From: Alphaproteobacteria bacterium
GTDB taxonomy: Bacteria; Pseudomonadota; Alphaproteobacteria; SHVZ01
Assembly (NCBI GenBank): GCA_009694025.1
Contig: SHVZ01000019.1
Location: 1-41,993 of the forward strand
DNA length: 41,993 nucleotides
Direction of reading: 5' to 3'
Both the position numbers and the translations under genes were made by a program. Positions 1 to 8,953 of the stretch are shown piece after piece. Under the pieces are notes generated by a model. That model ran no database searches and was not told the origin of the DNA. It was given only the letters and a program-made list of their open reading frames with translations. The stretch's first letter is position 1; every line of letters starts with the position of its first letter.

Positions 1-208
1 CTAAGGGGCCTCGTGCCCCGTCGAACCCAGATCCGCAACCCCCAGCCGAGCCATCGACATCAAACCGCGCCAATCGGGTGCCACCATGCCGCTCGTCCGC
101 GACGCCCCAGCCCAGCTATCCCTTCGCATGGTGAATAGATCGGGCTAGGAGCCTGTCTGAGCAATGGCCATGGCCTCAACCAGGCTCCTAGGGTACGTCG
201 GCCTCGTT
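1..208. other. Gene-poor left edge with an inverted repeat
   Basis: I see no gene here that I can support. A 42-codon minus-strand frame (129 down to 1) ends in TAG at the window edge, but its product resembles nothing I know. The visible structure is a perfect 11-bp inverted repeat, CTAGGAGCCTG at 145-155 and its complement at 181-191. A further four paired bases lie inside it (TGAG 158-161 with CTCA 175-178), around a loop that contains the palindrome GGCCATGGCC (166-175 region). It lies just downstream of the minus-strand hydrolase gene. Confidence 0.5.
145..191. repeat. Inverted repeat / hairpin downstream of hydrolase gene
   Basis: Two 11-base arms, 145-155 and 181-191, are perfect reverse complements. 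Four more paired bases sit inside them after a two-base mismatch. The hairpin could form in the 3' end of the minus-strand transcript that ends at 209. It lacks a run of T on the exit side of that transcript, so it is not a textbook Rho-independent terminator. It could be an mRNA 3'-end stabiliser, a dispersed intergenic repeat unit or one end of an old insertion sequence. No second copy was seen in the window. Confidence 0.5.
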
Positions 209-1162
209 TCAGGCGATGTAGCGGCCGAGACGGACGGCGGTCAGCCCTTTTCTGAGGCGCCGCGACGGCATGATCAGGACGCACCCGTCATAGGGAGTGA
301 GCACCGGCTTGCCGCCGTCATTGGCGATCTCCGTCCCCTTCCGCTCGAACTCCTCCATGCCGCGATAGGGGCCGACGAAGCGGAAGTCGTCGCTCGCGAC
401 CGTCACCGCCTCGGTCACCTGGATGACCCGTTGCTTCTTCGGCGGCGCCTTCGGCAGGTGGCGATCGAGGAAGTCGGGAGAGACGATGTCGACATGCTTG
501 AGGAACCGGAGCGTACAGTCGATGGCGACATCGGCCGACGTCTTCTCCCAGTGCTGCCCGCACTCGACGAGGTAGGCGTTGCGGGAATCGGTCTCCTTGC
601 CGAAGAAGCTGTAGTCGCGGAGCCGCTTTCCGGCGGCGTGGCCCTGGTCGGCGACCACGATCTCGGGCCCGCCGACGCCGAGCGCGAAGTCCTGGCCCTT
701 CTTCAAAGGGCCGGAGAGGCCGAGCGGCGGCGTCCTGTGCTGCATCGAGTGGATGTCGAGCAGGAAGTCGACGGTGTCGATCAGCGGCCGGAGTTGACGC
801 GCGCGGGTCATCTCGGAGGACTTCCTCGGACCGTCGAGCACCGATTCCGACCAGACCCGGTTGAAGTCCTCGTCGACGAAGCGCGATGCCGCCGGCTTAT
901 TCGGATCGAAGCTGCGGTAGGCGGCGACGTTGGCGAACGCCAGCGTCAGCTTGCCGCGGGTCGGTCGCACACCCTCGCGGAACAGGAAGTCGACCGCGAT
1001 CGCTCCGCAAATTTCGTTGCCGTGGGTCAACGCGTTGACCATCGCATGCGGCCCCGGTTTCCCGGAATCGAAGGTCGTCACATAGTTGGTGCCGGTGTTG
1101 CCGTGCTTGTAAGGATCGAGCGACGGCGCCGTTAGCTCGACCGGATAGGCCTCATCGTCCAC
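209..1162 (-). CDS. Succinylglutamate desuccinylase/aspartoacylase family zinc hydrolase (M14-like)
   Basis: A predicted cytoplasmic 317-residue zinc amidohydrolase of the AstE/aspartoacylase branch of the carboxypeptidase A fold, which removes acyl groups from N-acyl amino acids or related amides. The zinc ligands are visible as H47 and E50 (motif HGNE) and H138 (DIHS). An aspartoacylase-like DFNR motif sits near residues 99-102, and E200 in VECGQH fits the catalytic glutamate. The reading frame opens with GTG at 1160-1162, preceded by a GAGGA-like ribosome site about six bases upstream; the nearby ATG is out of frame. It follows the dCTP deaminase gene by 44 bp on the same strand, so co-transcription is likely. 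The substrate cannot be read from sequence: the length and motifs fit the family, but neither AstE nor a true aspartoacylase is proven. Confidence 0.85.
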   Translation of the reverse strand: MDDEAYPVELTAPSLDPYKHGNTGTNYVTTFDSGKPGPHAMVNALTHGNEICGAIAVDFLFREGVRPTRGKLTLAFANVAAYRSFDPNKPAASRFVDEDFNRVWSESVLDGPRKSSEMTRARQLRPLIDTVDFLLDIHSMQHRTPPLGLSGPLKKGQDFALGVGGPEIVVADQGHAAGKRLRDYSFFGKETDSRNAYLVECGQHWEKTSADVAIDCTLRFLKHVDIVSPDFLDRHLPKAPPKKQRVIQVTEAVTVASDDFRFVGPYRGMEEFERKGTEIANDGGKPVLTPYDGCVLIMPSRRLRKGLTAVRLGRYIA

Positions 1163-1206
1163 GGGTACGTCCTCGTCTTGCGGATGGGAAACGCGCGTTT
1201 TCTATC

Positions 1207-2424
1207 CTAAAGGACTTCGGCTCTGCGGCGGAAGTGCTTGCCGAGCACCAGCCCCTGGCGCTGGTAGGAGGAGCCGATGCCCTGGCCGTAGAGCTTGTCG
1301 GGCTTGGCGATCAGGGGTTCGTAGACCAGGCGGCCGACCACCTGGCCGTCCTCGATCATGAACGGCACCTCGTGCACCCGGACTTCGAGGACGGCACGGG
1401 TGCCGGCGGCGCCGAGATCGGGATCGCCGAACCCAGGATCGAAGAAACCGGCGTAGTGCACGCGGAACTCGCCGACCAGCGTGTCGTACGCCAGCATCTC
1501 GGCGGCGTACCCGGCCGGGATGCGGACGGTCTCCTTGGACGCCAGGATGTAGAAGTCGTGTGGGTCGAGGACGATGCCGCGGCCGTCGTCCGGTGCATGC
1601 ACCTCGTCCCAGAAATCCTCGGCGAGGTAGCCGCCGACCTGATCCACGTCGATGACGCCGGTGTTCCGCCGGGCGCGATAGGCGATCACCGACCCCGGCC
1701 CGTCGCCCTTGACGTCGACGGTGAAGGCGATGCCGCTGCGGATGTTCTCGGGCTTGTCCAGGATCTGGCCCTCGAACATCTCGATCTGCGGATCGGTGGC
1801 CTCGCCGTCGCGGGCCTCGATGCCGATGATACCGACCTCGCGCTGAAGCTCGCGGAGGGCCTTGTCGCTGAGCGAGGGTGAGCCGCGTTTGACCCGCATC
1901 TGCACCAGGCGGCTGCCCTTGCGGACCTTGACGCTGAAGGCCCGCGGGCAGACCTCGACGTAGAGCGGCCCATGGTAGCGCTCGGGGATGCGGTCGAACT
2001 CGGTTCCCCGGTCGGTGATGACGCGGGCGAAGACGTCGATCCGGCCGGTCGAGCTTTTCGGGTTGGCCAGCGCCGAGACCCGCTTCTTGAAGGCGACGCC
2101 TTCCAGCAGCGGGATGATGTAGACGCAGTCCCGCTCCAGCACCGCCCCTTTGGTCAGGTCGAGAGTGTGCATGGCGACCCGCCCCAGCCGCTCGGCGACT
2201 GTGGCGCTCGGCCCTGGCAGGAAGCTGGCGACGACGCGATAGGCCTCGGTGCCGAGGCGGAGGTCGAGGCTGGCCGGCTGGATCTGTCCGGGCTCTATCT
2301 CCTCGCGGGCGGTGATCTCCTTCGCCTCGATCATGTGACGGAGGAACTGCGAGGGGACGACCCCGGTGGTCCGGTCTTCGGCCGGCTGCGGCTGTGGGAG
2401 AAGGGTGTCGCGGGTCTCAGTCAT
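1207..2424 (-). CDS. dcd: 2'-deoxycytidine 5'-triphosphate deaminase (two-domain alphaproteobacterial type)
   Basis: Deaminates dCTP to dUTP, feeding dTMP synthesis in the cytoplasm. The 405-residue product is about twice the length of the E. coli enzyme (about 190 residues). It looks like a tandem duplication of the trimeric dUTPase/DCD fold. The first half carries the family motif SSTGRID within NPKSSTGRIDVFARVITD. The second half repeats the barrel pattern, with HYAGFFDPGFGD followed by VVGRLVYEPL. The open frame extends far upstream to 4581 but that part is a shadow of the transporter operon; the ATG at 2424 starts the recognisable protein (MTETRDTLL). It is divergent from the importer operon with a 111-bp gap, and is followed by the zinc hydrolase. 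Single-protein two-domain enzymes of this kind are usual in alphaproteobacteria. Confidence 0.9.
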   Translation of the reverse strand: MTETRDTLLPQPQPAEDRTTGVVPSQFLRHMIEAKEITAREEIEPGQIQPASLDLRLGTEAYRVVASFLPGPSATVAERLGRVAMHTLDLTKGAVLERDCVYIIPLLEGVAFKKRVSALANPKSSTGRIDVFARVITDRGTEFDRIPERYHGPLYVEVCPRAFSVKVRKGSRLVQMRVKRGSPSLSDKALRELQREVGIIGIEARDGEATDPQIEMFEGQILDKPENIRSGIAFTVDVKGDGPGSVIAYRARRNTGVIDVDQVGGYLAEDFWDEVHAPDDGRGIVLDPHDFYILASKETVRIPAGYAAEMLAYDTLVGEFRVHYAGFFDPGFGDPDLGAAGTRAVLEVRVHEVPFMIEDGQVVGRLVYEPLIAKPDKLYGQGIGSSYQRQGLVLGKHFRRRAEVL

Positions 2425-2535
2425 CGGGCCTGGGTCGGATCGTAATTGCAGTTGACCGCTGGGGCGCGCCCTAATAGCCGATAGGGCAGAAACAAGGGTG
2501 CCCCTGAGGGTGCCACGGAATAGGGAGACGTCGCC

Positions 2536-4110
2536 ATGACCATCGCTAAACGAACGATAGGTGTCGCGGTCGCCGCCGCGCTGAGCCTGGCGGCAGGGTT
2601 GACCTCGGCCCAGGAGCTGACGATCGGCCTTGGCGCGTCCGTCACCTCGCTCGATCCGCATTTCCATGCGTTGGGGCCGAACAACAACATCGCCTCGCAT
2701 GTCTTCAACTCGCTGGTCGAGCAGGACGAGAACCAGCGCCTCGTTCCCGGCCTCGCCGTCTCCTGGACGCCGCGCGAGGACGACACCTGGGTGATCAAGC
2801 TGCGCCCGGGCGTGAAGTTCCACGACGGCTCTGACTTTACGGCCGAAGACGTGATCGCCAGCGTCAAGCGGGTGCCGTGGGTGCCGAACAGCCCATCTAA
2901 CTTCACCATCTACACCAAGGCGATCAAGAACATCGTCGTCGTCGATCCGCTGACGATCGAGCTCAAGACCGACGGCCCGTACCCGCTGATGCCGAACGAC
3001 CTCAGCAACTTCTTCATCGTCAACAAGAAGATGGTCGAAGCGCCGACCGAGGACTTCAATCGTCTGGCCGCTACGATCGGTACCGGCCCCTACAGGTTCG
3101 TCGACTATGCTCGCGGCGACCGCATCGTCATGGAGCGCAACGACGCCTACTGGGGCAAGAAACCGGAATGGAAGAAGGTCACCTTCCGGCTGATCACCAA
3201 CCCGGCGGCCCGTGTCGCCGCGCTGCTCGCCGGCGACGTCCAGATGATCGAGGCGGTTCCGACCGCCGATATCGAGAAGCTGAAGGCCAATGCCGCTCTC
3301 ACGCTCGCCCAGGCGGCATCGAACCGGCTGATCTACCTGCATATGGATCACCAGAGGGAAGTGACGCCGTTCATCGCCGACACGTCGGGCAAGCCGTTGG
3401 CCAAGAATCCGCTCAAGGACTTGCGGGTCCGCCAGGCGTTGTCGAAGGCGCTCAACCGCGATGGCATCGTCGAGCGTGTCATGGAGGGCGTCGCGGTTCC
3501 TGCCGGGCAGCTGCTCGCCGACAGCTTCTTCGGCACCAGCCCGAACCTGAGGCCCGAGAAGTTCGATCCGGACGGGGCGAAGAAGCTGCTCGCCGACGCC
3601 GGCTTTCCGAACGGCTTCGCCATCACCATCCACGGCCCGAACGACCGCTACATCAACGACGGGCGCATCATCCAGACCATCGCCCAGATGTGGAGCCGTA
3701 TCGGGATCGAGGCGAAGGTCGAGGCGCTGCCGTGGGCGACCTTCGCGACCAAGGCCACCAACCAGGAGTTCACGATCTACCTGGTCGGCTGGGGTTCGGG
3801 CACCGGCGAGACGTCGTCGACGCTCCGCTCGCTGCTCGCGACATTCAACCGGGACACGGGCATGGGGCAGGCGAACCGCGGCCGCTACAGCAATCCCGAG
3901 CTGGACAAGGTGCTGGCCGAGGCGTTGAAGACGGTCGACGACAAGAAGCGCGGCGAGCTCCTGGCCAAAGCCAGCGAGATCGGCGTTCGCGATGTCGGCA
4001 TCATCCCGCTGCACTACGAAGTGTCGACCTGGGCGATGAAGAAGGGCCTCAAATACGTCGCCCGCGCCGATCAGCAGACCATGGCGATGGAAGTGACCAC
4101 CGCGAAGTAG
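2536..4110 (+). CDS. ABC transporter substrate-binding protein, peptide/nickel family (SBP_bac_5)
   Basis: Periplasmic ligand-binding component of a peptide/opine-type importer; 524 residues, the usual size for family 5 binding proteins. Residues 1 to about 25 form a signal peptide (basic start, Ala/Leu-rich core, cleavage near TSAQ). There is no lipobox, so it should be soluble. The mature part begins with the family pattern LTIGLGASVTSLDPHF and contains GTGPYRFVDYARGDRIVMERNDAYWG, the typical hinge region. An AGGGAGA ribosome site precedes the ATG. It is the first gene of a five-gene importer operon and is separated from the first permease by 133 bp holding a strong hairpin, which often lets the binding protein be made in excess. 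The ligand may be a dipeptide, opine or similar small molecule and cannot be named from sequence. Confidence 0.92.
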   Translation: MTIAKRTIGVAVAAALSLAAGLTSAQELTIGLGASVTSLDPHFHALGPNNNIASHVFNSLVEQDENQRLVPGLAVSWTPREDDTWVIKLRPGVKFHDGSDFTAEDVIASVKRVPWVPNSPSNFTIYTKAIKNIVVVDPLTIELKTDGPYPLMPNDLSNFFIVNKKMVEAPTEDFNRLAATIGTGPYRFVDYARGDRIVMERNDAYWGKKPEWKKVTFRLITNPAARVAALLAGDVQMIEAVPTADIEKLKANAALTLAQAASNRLIYLHMDHQREVTPFIADTSGKPLAKNPLKDLRVRQALSKALNRDGIVERVMEGVAVPAGQLLADSFFGTSPNLRPEKFDPDGAKKLLADAGFPNGFAITIHGPNDRYINDGRIIQTIAQMWSRIGIEAKVEALPWATFATKATNQEFTIYLVGWGSGTGETSSTLRSLLATFNRDTGMGQANRGRYSNPELDKVLAEALKTVDDKKRGELLAKASEIGVRDVGIIPLHYEVSTWAMKKGLKYVARADQQTMAMEVTTAK

Positions 4111-4116
4111 GTCGTC

Positions 4117-4172
4117 CGAGGTCCACATCGGCCGCTCCCTCGTCCGCGTTGCGGACGGGGGAGGGGACCTCG
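4117..4172 (+). promoter_or_regulatory. Intercistronic hairpin between binding-protein and permease genes
   Basis: A nested stem-loop. The inner stem pairs 4135-4147 with 4151-4163 (13 bp, one G-T pair, three-base loop). The outer stem pairs CGAGGTCC at 4117-4124 with GGACCTCG at 4165-4172. It starts seven bases after the binding-protein stop codon. By analogy with other ABC importer operons it probably stabilises the upstream mRNA end and reduces read-through into the permeases. It is not followed by a T run, so full termination is unlikely. Confidence 0.6.
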
Positions 4173-4243
4173 ACGCAGTGCGACGCCGTCGGTAGAGTCG
4201 ATCCGACCTGGCCGCAGGCGCCGGGCGGGGGAACAGAGGCCGT

Positions 4244-5221
4244 ATGACCGTCTTCATGGTTCGACGCCTGATGCAGAGCGTCGTCGTCCTGCTGCTCATG
4301 TCGGTGATCGTGTTCCTCGGCGTGTTCGCCATCGGCAATCCCGTCGACATCCTGATCTCGCCGGACGCCGACCAGATCGAGCGCGAGCGCGCCATCCGCG
4401 CGCTTGGCCTCGACCGGCCGATCTGGGAGCAGTACTTCGTCTTCCTGGTGAACGCCGCGCGCGGCGACCTCGGCCGCTCGTTCGTCTTCAACGAGCCGGC
4501 GCTCAGGCTCATCTTCGAGCGCATGCCGGCGACGCTGGAGCTCGCCGGCACCGCGGTCGTGATCTCGCTCGTGGTCGGCATCCCGCTCGGCCTCTATGCC
4601 GGCTTGAAGCCGCAAGCGGCGACCTCGAAGGGGATCATGGCGGGCTCGATCGTCGGATTCAGCCTGCCGACCTTCTGGCAGGGGCTGATGTTCATCATGG
4701 TCTTCGCGGTGATGCTGGGATGGCTGCCATCGACCGGGCGCGGCCAGGTCGGCACCTTCCTCGGCCTCAAGTCGAGCCTGTTCACCCGGGACGGCCTTGC
4801 CCACGTCATCTTGCCGGCGGTCAACCTTGCCCTCGGCAACACCGCGCTGATCATTCGGCTCACCCGCGCCGGCGTCCGCGAGACGCTGCTCCAGGACTAC
4901 ATCAAGTTCGCCCGTGCCAAGGGGCTTTCCAACCGGCGCGTGGTCGGCGTCCACGTGTTCCGAAACATCCTGATCCCGCTCGTCACCGTGATCGGCCTCG
5001 AGATCGGCGGCCTCATCGCCTTTGCCGTGGTCACCGAGTCGATCTTCGCCTGGCCCGGCATGGGCAAGCTGATCATCGACTCGATCAACCAGCTCGATCG
5101 CCCGGTGATTGTCGCCTATCTGATGATGATCGTGCTGCTGTTCATTGCCATCAACCTGATAGTCGACATCCTCTATTCGGTCATCGATCCGCGCGTGCGC
5201 CTGCAGGACGTCAAGGGATGA
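4244..5221 (+). CDS. ABC transporter permease, DppB/OppB type
   Basis: First inner-membrane permease subunit of the importer, 325 residues, normal for the family. An N-terminal transmembrane helix (about residues 10-30) is followed by the periplasmic section containing GDLGRSFVFNEPALRLIFERM, typical of DppB-type subunits, and then five more hydrophobic helices. The cytoplasmic EAA loop that docks on the ATPases is seen as DYIKFARAKGLSNRRVVGVH, and the protein ends in the family pattern YSVIDPRVRL. Its stop codon overlaps the start of the next permease (ATGA), indicating translational coupling. Confidence 0.93.
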   Translation: MTVFMVRRLMQSVVVLLLMSVIVFLGVFAIGNPVDILISPDADQIERERAIRALGLDRPIWEQYFVFLVNAARGDLGRSFVFNEPALRLIFERMPATLELAGTAVVISLVVGIPLGLYAGLKPQAATSKGIMAGSIVGFSLPTFWQGLMFIMVFAVMLGWLPSTGRGQVGTFLGLKSSLFTRDGLAHVILPAVNLALGNTALIIRLTRAGVRETLLQDYIKFARAKGLSNRRVVGVHVFRNILIPLVTVIGLEIGGLIAFAVVTESIFAWPGMGKLIIDSINQLDRPVIVAYLMMIVLLFIAINLIVDILYSVIDPRVRLQDVKG

Positions 5222-6126
5222 GCGCCCCGATCGCCGCGGATCTCCCGGCCAAGGTCGAAACGCCGTTCCGGCGCCTGGCATCGGAGTTCGTCGAGGACCC
5301 GCTGGCGGTGATCGGCGCGGTGGTCCTCGCGATCATCCTTCTCGTCGCGATCTTCGCGCCGCTGATCTCCCCTCAGAACCCCTACGACCTTTCCAAGCTC
5401 GACATCCTCGAAAGCCGGCTGCCGCCGGGCGCGAAGAGCATGGACGGGATGACCTTCTGGCTGGGGACCGACGGGCAGGGCCGCGACATGTTGTCCGGCA
5501 TCTTCTATGGGCTTAGGACCAGCCTTGCGGTCGGGGTCTTCTCCGGCATCTGCGCGATGGCGGTGGGCATGGCCGCCGGCCTCGTCGCCGCCTACCTCGG
5601 CGGCCGGACCGAGACGCTGATCATGCGGCTGGTCGACCTGCAGCTCAGCTTCCCGACCATCCTCATCGCGCTGATCCTGCTCGCCGTGCTCGGCCAGGGC
5701 GTCGGCAAGATCATCCTGGCGCTGGTCATCGTGCAGTGGGCCTACTACGCCCGTACCATCCGCGGCACGGCGCTGGTCGAGCGCCGGCGCGAGTATGTCG
5801 AGGCGGCCGTCTGCCTCGGCCTCTCGCAGCCGCGCATCATCTTCAACCATATTCTGCCGAATTGCATGCCGCCGATGATCGTCATCGGCACCGTGCAGGT
5901 CGCGAGCGCGATCGCGCTCGAGGCGACGCTGTCCTTCCTCGGCATCGGACTCCCGATCACCGAGCCGTCCCTCGGGCTCTTGATCGCCAACGGCTTCGAG
6001 TACCTGCTCTCCGGCAGGTACTGGATCAGCTTCTTTCCTGGGATCGCGCTGCTCGTCACCATCGTCTCGATCAATCTCGTCGGCGACCAGCTGCGCGATG
6101 TGCTCAACCCGAGGCTTAAGCGATGA
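5218..6126 (+). CDS. ABC transporter permease, DppC/OppC type
   Basis: Second inner-membrane permease subunit, 302 residues. The frame is open further upstream, but the ATG at 5218 overlapping the previous stop gives the normal DppC length. The N-terminal cytoplasmic stretch is followed by a helix ([19 protein letters not shown]) and the family signature [20 protein letters not shown]. The EAA loop is [20 protein letters not shown] and the C-terminal pattern is [15 protein letters not shown]. It pairs with the upstream DppB-type subunit to form the channel. Its stop overlaps the ATPase gene by four bases. Confidence 0.93.
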   Translation: MSAPIAADLPAKVETPFRRLASEFVEDPLAVIGAVVLAIILLVAIFAPLISPQNPYDLSKLDILESRLPPGAKSMDGMTFWLGTDGQGRDMLSGIFYGLRTSLAVGVFSGICAMAVGMAAGLVAAYLGGRTETLIMRLVDLQLSFPTILIALILLAVLGQGVGKIILALVIVQWAYYARTIRGTALVERRREYVEAAVCLGLSQPRIIFNHILPNCMPPMIVIGTVQVASAIALEATLSFLGIGLPITEPSLGLLIANGFEYLLSGRYWISFFPGIALLVTIVSINLVGDQLRDVLNPRLKR

Positions 6127-7115
6127 GCTCGGGCTTCGCCGGGCCGACCCTCGAGGTCCGCGGGTTGAGGACCCACTTCTTCACCCGCGGCGGCGTGGTG
6201 AAGGCGGTCGACGGCGTCTCCTTCGAGATCGGCAAGGGCCGCATCCTGGGGTTGGTCGGCGAGTCCGGCTCAGGCAAGACCATCACCGGCTTCTCGATCC
6301 TCGGCCTGGTCGATCCGCCCGGCCGCATCGTCGAGGGCGAGATCCGCTTCAAGGGCGAGAATCTGGTCGGCCTGCCGGATGACCGGCTGCGCGCGATCCG
6401 CGGCGACCGCATCGCGATGATCTTCCAGGACCCGATGATGACCCTGAACCCCGTGCTCAGGGTCGACACGCAGATGATCGAGGCGGTGCGGGCGCATCAT
6501 CCGGTGAGCACTAAAGAGGCGCGGGCGCGGGCCCGCGACGCGCTCGGCCGGGTCGGCATCCCGTCGCCGGACGAGCGGCTCGGTGCCTACCCCCACCAGT
6601 TCTCCGGCGGCATGCGCCAGCGCGTCGCCATCGCCATCGCGCTCCTCAACAACCCGGAGCTCATCATCGCCGACGAGCCGACGACCGCGCTCGACGTCAC
6701 CATCCAGGGCCAGATCCTCTACGAGGTGCAGAAGCTGTGCCGCGAGGGCGGCACATCGCTCATCTGGATCACCCACGACCTCTCGGTCGTCGCCGGTCTC
6801 GCCGACCACGTCTGCGTGATGTATGCGGGCAAGATCGCCGAGTCGGGCTCGGTCGACGACGTGCTCGACCGGCCGATGCATCCCTACACCAAAGGGCTCC
6901 TCGGCAGCGTGCCCAGCCGCAACAAGCGCGGCAGCCCGCTCGCCCAGATCCCGGGGATGACGCCCTCGCTGCTCAATCTGCCCGACGGCTGCCCCTTCGC
7001 CGAACGCTGTCCGCGCGCCGACGGCGATTGCCGCGCCGCCCTGCCGCCCATGGTCGAGCACCTGCCCGGCCGCGCCGCCCGCTGCATCCACCCGCATCTC
7101 GAGGGGCGGGCGTGA
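6123..7115 (+). CDS. ABC transporter ATP-binding protein, DppD/OppD type
   Basis: One of two cytoplasmic ATPases that power the importer, 330 residues. Visible motifs are Walker A GESGSGKT (residues 46-53), the Q-loop in [13 protein letters not shown], the ABC signature SGGMRQRV, Walker [12 protein letters not shown] and the switch histidine in [16 protein letters not shown]. After the nucleotide-binding domain comes the oligopeptide-transporter C-terminal extension, with the cysteine-rich pattern [14 protein letters not shown]. The ATG overlaps the preceding permease stop and the stop overlaps the GTG of the partner ATPase, so all subunits should be made in similar amounts. Confidence 0.94.
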   Translation: MSSGFAGPTLEVRGLRTHFFTRGGVVKAVDGVSFEIGKGRILGLVGESGSGKTITGFSILGLVDPPGRIVEGEIRFKGENLVGLPDDRLRAIRGDRIAMIFQDPMMTLNPVLRVDTQMIEAVRAHHPVSTKEARARARDALGRVGIPSPDERLGAYPHQFSGGMRQRVAIAIALLNNPELIIADEPTTALDVTIQGQILYEVQKLCREGGTSLIWITHDLSVVAGLADHVCVMYAGKIAESGSVDDVLDRPMHPYTKGLLGSVPSRNKRGSPLAQIPGMTPSLLNLPDGCPFAERCPRADGDCRAALPPMVEHLPGRAARCIHPHLEGRA

Positions 7116-8104
7116 CCGAGGCCCTGATCGAGCTCCGCGGCATCGTCAAGCGCTTCGTCAGGCCGCTGGATGTCGCGGCCAAGGTCGCCAACGTGCTGGG
7201 CGCGGGGATGGAGGAGGAGGTCGTTCACGCTGTCGACCACGTCGACCTCGCAATCCGTCCCGGCGAGGTCGTGGGCCTGGTCGGCGAGTCCGGCTGCGGC
7301 AAGTCGACCCTCGGGCGCATCGCCGCCGGCATCCTTCCGCCGAGCGAGGGTCGGGTGTTCTATCGTGGCAAGGACGTGACCGGGGACAAGCTCCGCGGCG
7401 GCAAGGCCCAGCTCGGCACGCAGATGATCTTTCAGGACCCGTTCGCCTCGCTCAATCCGCGGAAGCGCGTCGAGGACATCATCGGCGAGGCCCCCTTGGT
7501 GCACGGCCTCGTCACCCGCGCCGAGTTCGGCGGCTACGTCGAGGCGACGTTGCACCGCGTCGGTCTCGACCCCACCTTCCGGCGGCGCTACCCGCACCAG
7601 TTCTCAGGTGGTCAGCGCCAGCGCATCGGCATCGCCCGGGCGCTCGCGGTCAAGCCGGAGTTCCTGATCTGCGACGAGGCGGTCGCGGCCCTCGACGTGT
7701 CGATCCAGGCGCAGGTGCTGAACCTGTTCATGGATCTTCGCCGCGATCTCAACCTGACCTACCTTTTCATCAGCCACGACCTCGGGGTGGTCGAGCACCT
7801 GAGCGACCGGGTGGTCATCATGTATCTCGGCCGCGTGGTCGAGAGCGGCGCGACCGAGGAGCTGTTCCGGGCGCCGAACCATCCCTACACCCAGGCGCTG
7901 CTCGGCGGCGTGCCGCGCATCGAGTCGCGGCACCGCCGCTTCGAGCCGGTCACGGGCGAGATCCCGTCGCCGCTGCATCCGCCGCCGGGCTGCCACTTCC
8001 ACCCGCGTTGTTCGCACGCGACGGAGCGGTGCCGGCGCGAGGTTCCGGCGCTGAAGGAAGTTGCGCCCGGGCGGCTCTCCGCCTGCCACCTCAACGACGG
8101 CTGA
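7112..8104 (+). CDS. ABC transporter ATP-binding protein, DppF/OppF type
   Basis: Partner ATPase of the importer, 330 residues from the GTG at 7112, which overlaps the previous stop codon (GTGA). The open frame extends upstream to 6737, but that part reads through the neighbour and has no homology. Motifs: Walker [10 protein letters not shown] after VVGLVGE, the Q-loop in [15 protein letters not shown], the signature [14 protein letters not shown], Walker [13 protein letters not shown] and the H-loop in [12 protein letters not shown]. The C-terminal extension again carries spaced cysteines ([15 protein letters not shown]). Walker B reads DEAVAALD rather than the commoner DEPVSALD; the catalytic acidic pair D-E is kept. 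Confidence 0.94.
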   Translation: MTEALIELRGIVKRFVRPLDVAAKVANVLGAGMEEEVVHAVDHVDLAIRPGEVVGLVGESGCGKSTLGRIAAGILPPSEGRVFYRGKDVTGDKLRGGKAQLGTQMIFQDPFASLNPRKRVEDIIGEAPLVHGLVTRAEFGGYVEATLHRVGLDPTFRRRYPHQFSGGQRQRIGIARALAVKPEFLICDEAVAALDVSIQAQVLNLFMDLRRDLNLTYLFISHDLGVVEHLSDRVVIMYLGRVVESGATEELFRAPNHPYTQALLGGVPRIESRHRRFEPVTGEIPSPLHPPPGCHFHPRCSHATERCRREVPALKEVAPGRLSACHLNDG

Positions 8105-8107
8105 GCC

Positions 8108-8953
8108 ATGCACATCCCCGGCGTGCTGACGCGTCATGACCCGACCGGCACGCCGGCGCCGGTGCTGCTCGACTCGCCGCACAGCGGCAACGTCTATCCG
8201 GATGACTTCAGGCCGATCGCTCCAATGGAGCTCTTGCGGACCGGCGAGGACGCCTTCGTCCACGAGCTGTTCGGTGCCGGCCCGGCGAAGGGGGCGATCC
8301 TGATCGAGGCGCATTTCCCCCGCGTCTATATCGACCCCAATCGGGCACCGACCGACATCGACCCCGACCTTCTGTCTGAGACCTGGCCTGAGCCGCTGAA
8401 GCCGACCGAGAAGAGCCGGCTCGGCCTCGGGCTGATCCGTCGGCTTGCGGTTCCCGGCGTCCCGGTGCACGGCAAACGCCTGACCGTCGCCGAGGTAAAA
8501 GCACGACTCGACCGCTACTACAGCCCCTACCATCGGGCCGTCGGGGGCGCCTACGAGGAGCTGCACGGCCGCTTCGGTACGGTCTGGCACATCAACTGCC
8601 ATTCGATGAAGTCGATCGGCACGTCCATGAACACGGACGTGGGCAAACGGCGGCCGGACTTCGTCCTCGGCGACCGCGACGGCAAGACCTGCGATCCCGC
8701 CTTCGTGAGGCTGGTCCACGAGGTGCTCGCCGACTTGGGCTACGCGGTCGCGATCAACGATCCGTATAAGGGGCTGGAGCTGATCATGCGCTATTCCGAC
8801 CCGGCTGCGGGGCGCCACGCGCTGCAGATCGAGATCAACCGCGCCCGCTACATGGACGAGAAGCGCATCGCCCGGGGCGCCGAATTCGATCGGCTGAAGG
8901 CGGATCTCGACCGGCTCCTGGACGCCGTCGTCGACTTCGCGCGCCGACGATGA
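8108..8953 (+). CDS. N-formylglutamate amidohydrolase family protein
   Basis: Predicted zinc-dependent hydrolase of the N-formylglutamate amidohydrolase (HutG-like) family, 281 residues, close to the family norm. The classic reaction is N-formyl-L-glutamate to glutamate and formate, the last step of one histidine degradation route. Seen in the sequence: LLDSPHSGNVYPDDF near the N-terminus, the DPNRAPTDID segment near residue 80, a second histidine-rich segment WHINCHSMKSIG, and LQIEINRARYMDE near the C-terminus. It starts four bases after the importer ATPase and overlaps the esterase by four bases, so it belongs to the transport operon. No other hut gene is present, so it more likely removes an N-acyl group from the imported compound than takes part in histidine breakdown. 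Confidence 0.87.
   Translation: MHIPGVLTRHDPTGTPAPVLLDSPHSGNVYPDDFRPIAPMELLRTGEDAFVHELFGAGPAKGAILIEAHFPRVYIDPNRAPTDIDPDLLSETWPEPLKPTEKSRLGLGLIRRLAVPGVPVHGKRLTVAEVKARLDRYYSPYHRAVGGAYEELHGRFGTVWHINCHSMKSIGTSMNTDVGKRRPDFVLGDRDGKTCDPAFVRLVHEVLADLGYAVAINDPYKGLELIMRYSDPAAGRHALQIEINRARYMDEKRIARGAEFDRLKADLDRLLDAVVDFARRR

Noticed and set aside
60-284. A 74-codon minus-strand frame at the left edge.
   Set aside because: Arg/Pro-rich product with no family pattern, overlapping the 3' end of the hydrolase gene and the inverted repeat; no ribosome site.
1234-1881. Long open frames opposite dcd and other genes (for example 164-1135 plus, 4049-5281 minus, 28373-29716 minus).
   Set aside because: They are antisense shadows of well-supported genes, a normal by-product of high G+C sequence, and encode Asp/Arg/His-rich text without family patterns.
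2452-2477. TTGACC (2452-2457) with TAATAG (2472-2477) as promoter of the first importer operon.
   Set aside because: The spacer is only 14 bases and no better -10 lies at 16-18 bases; not strong enough to list.
4244-8104. Nickel import as the role of the first importer, since the family includes NikABCDE.
   Set aside because: No nickel-related genes are near and the neighbours are amide and ester hydrolases; peptide or opine-like substrates fit better, although sequence alone cannot settle it.
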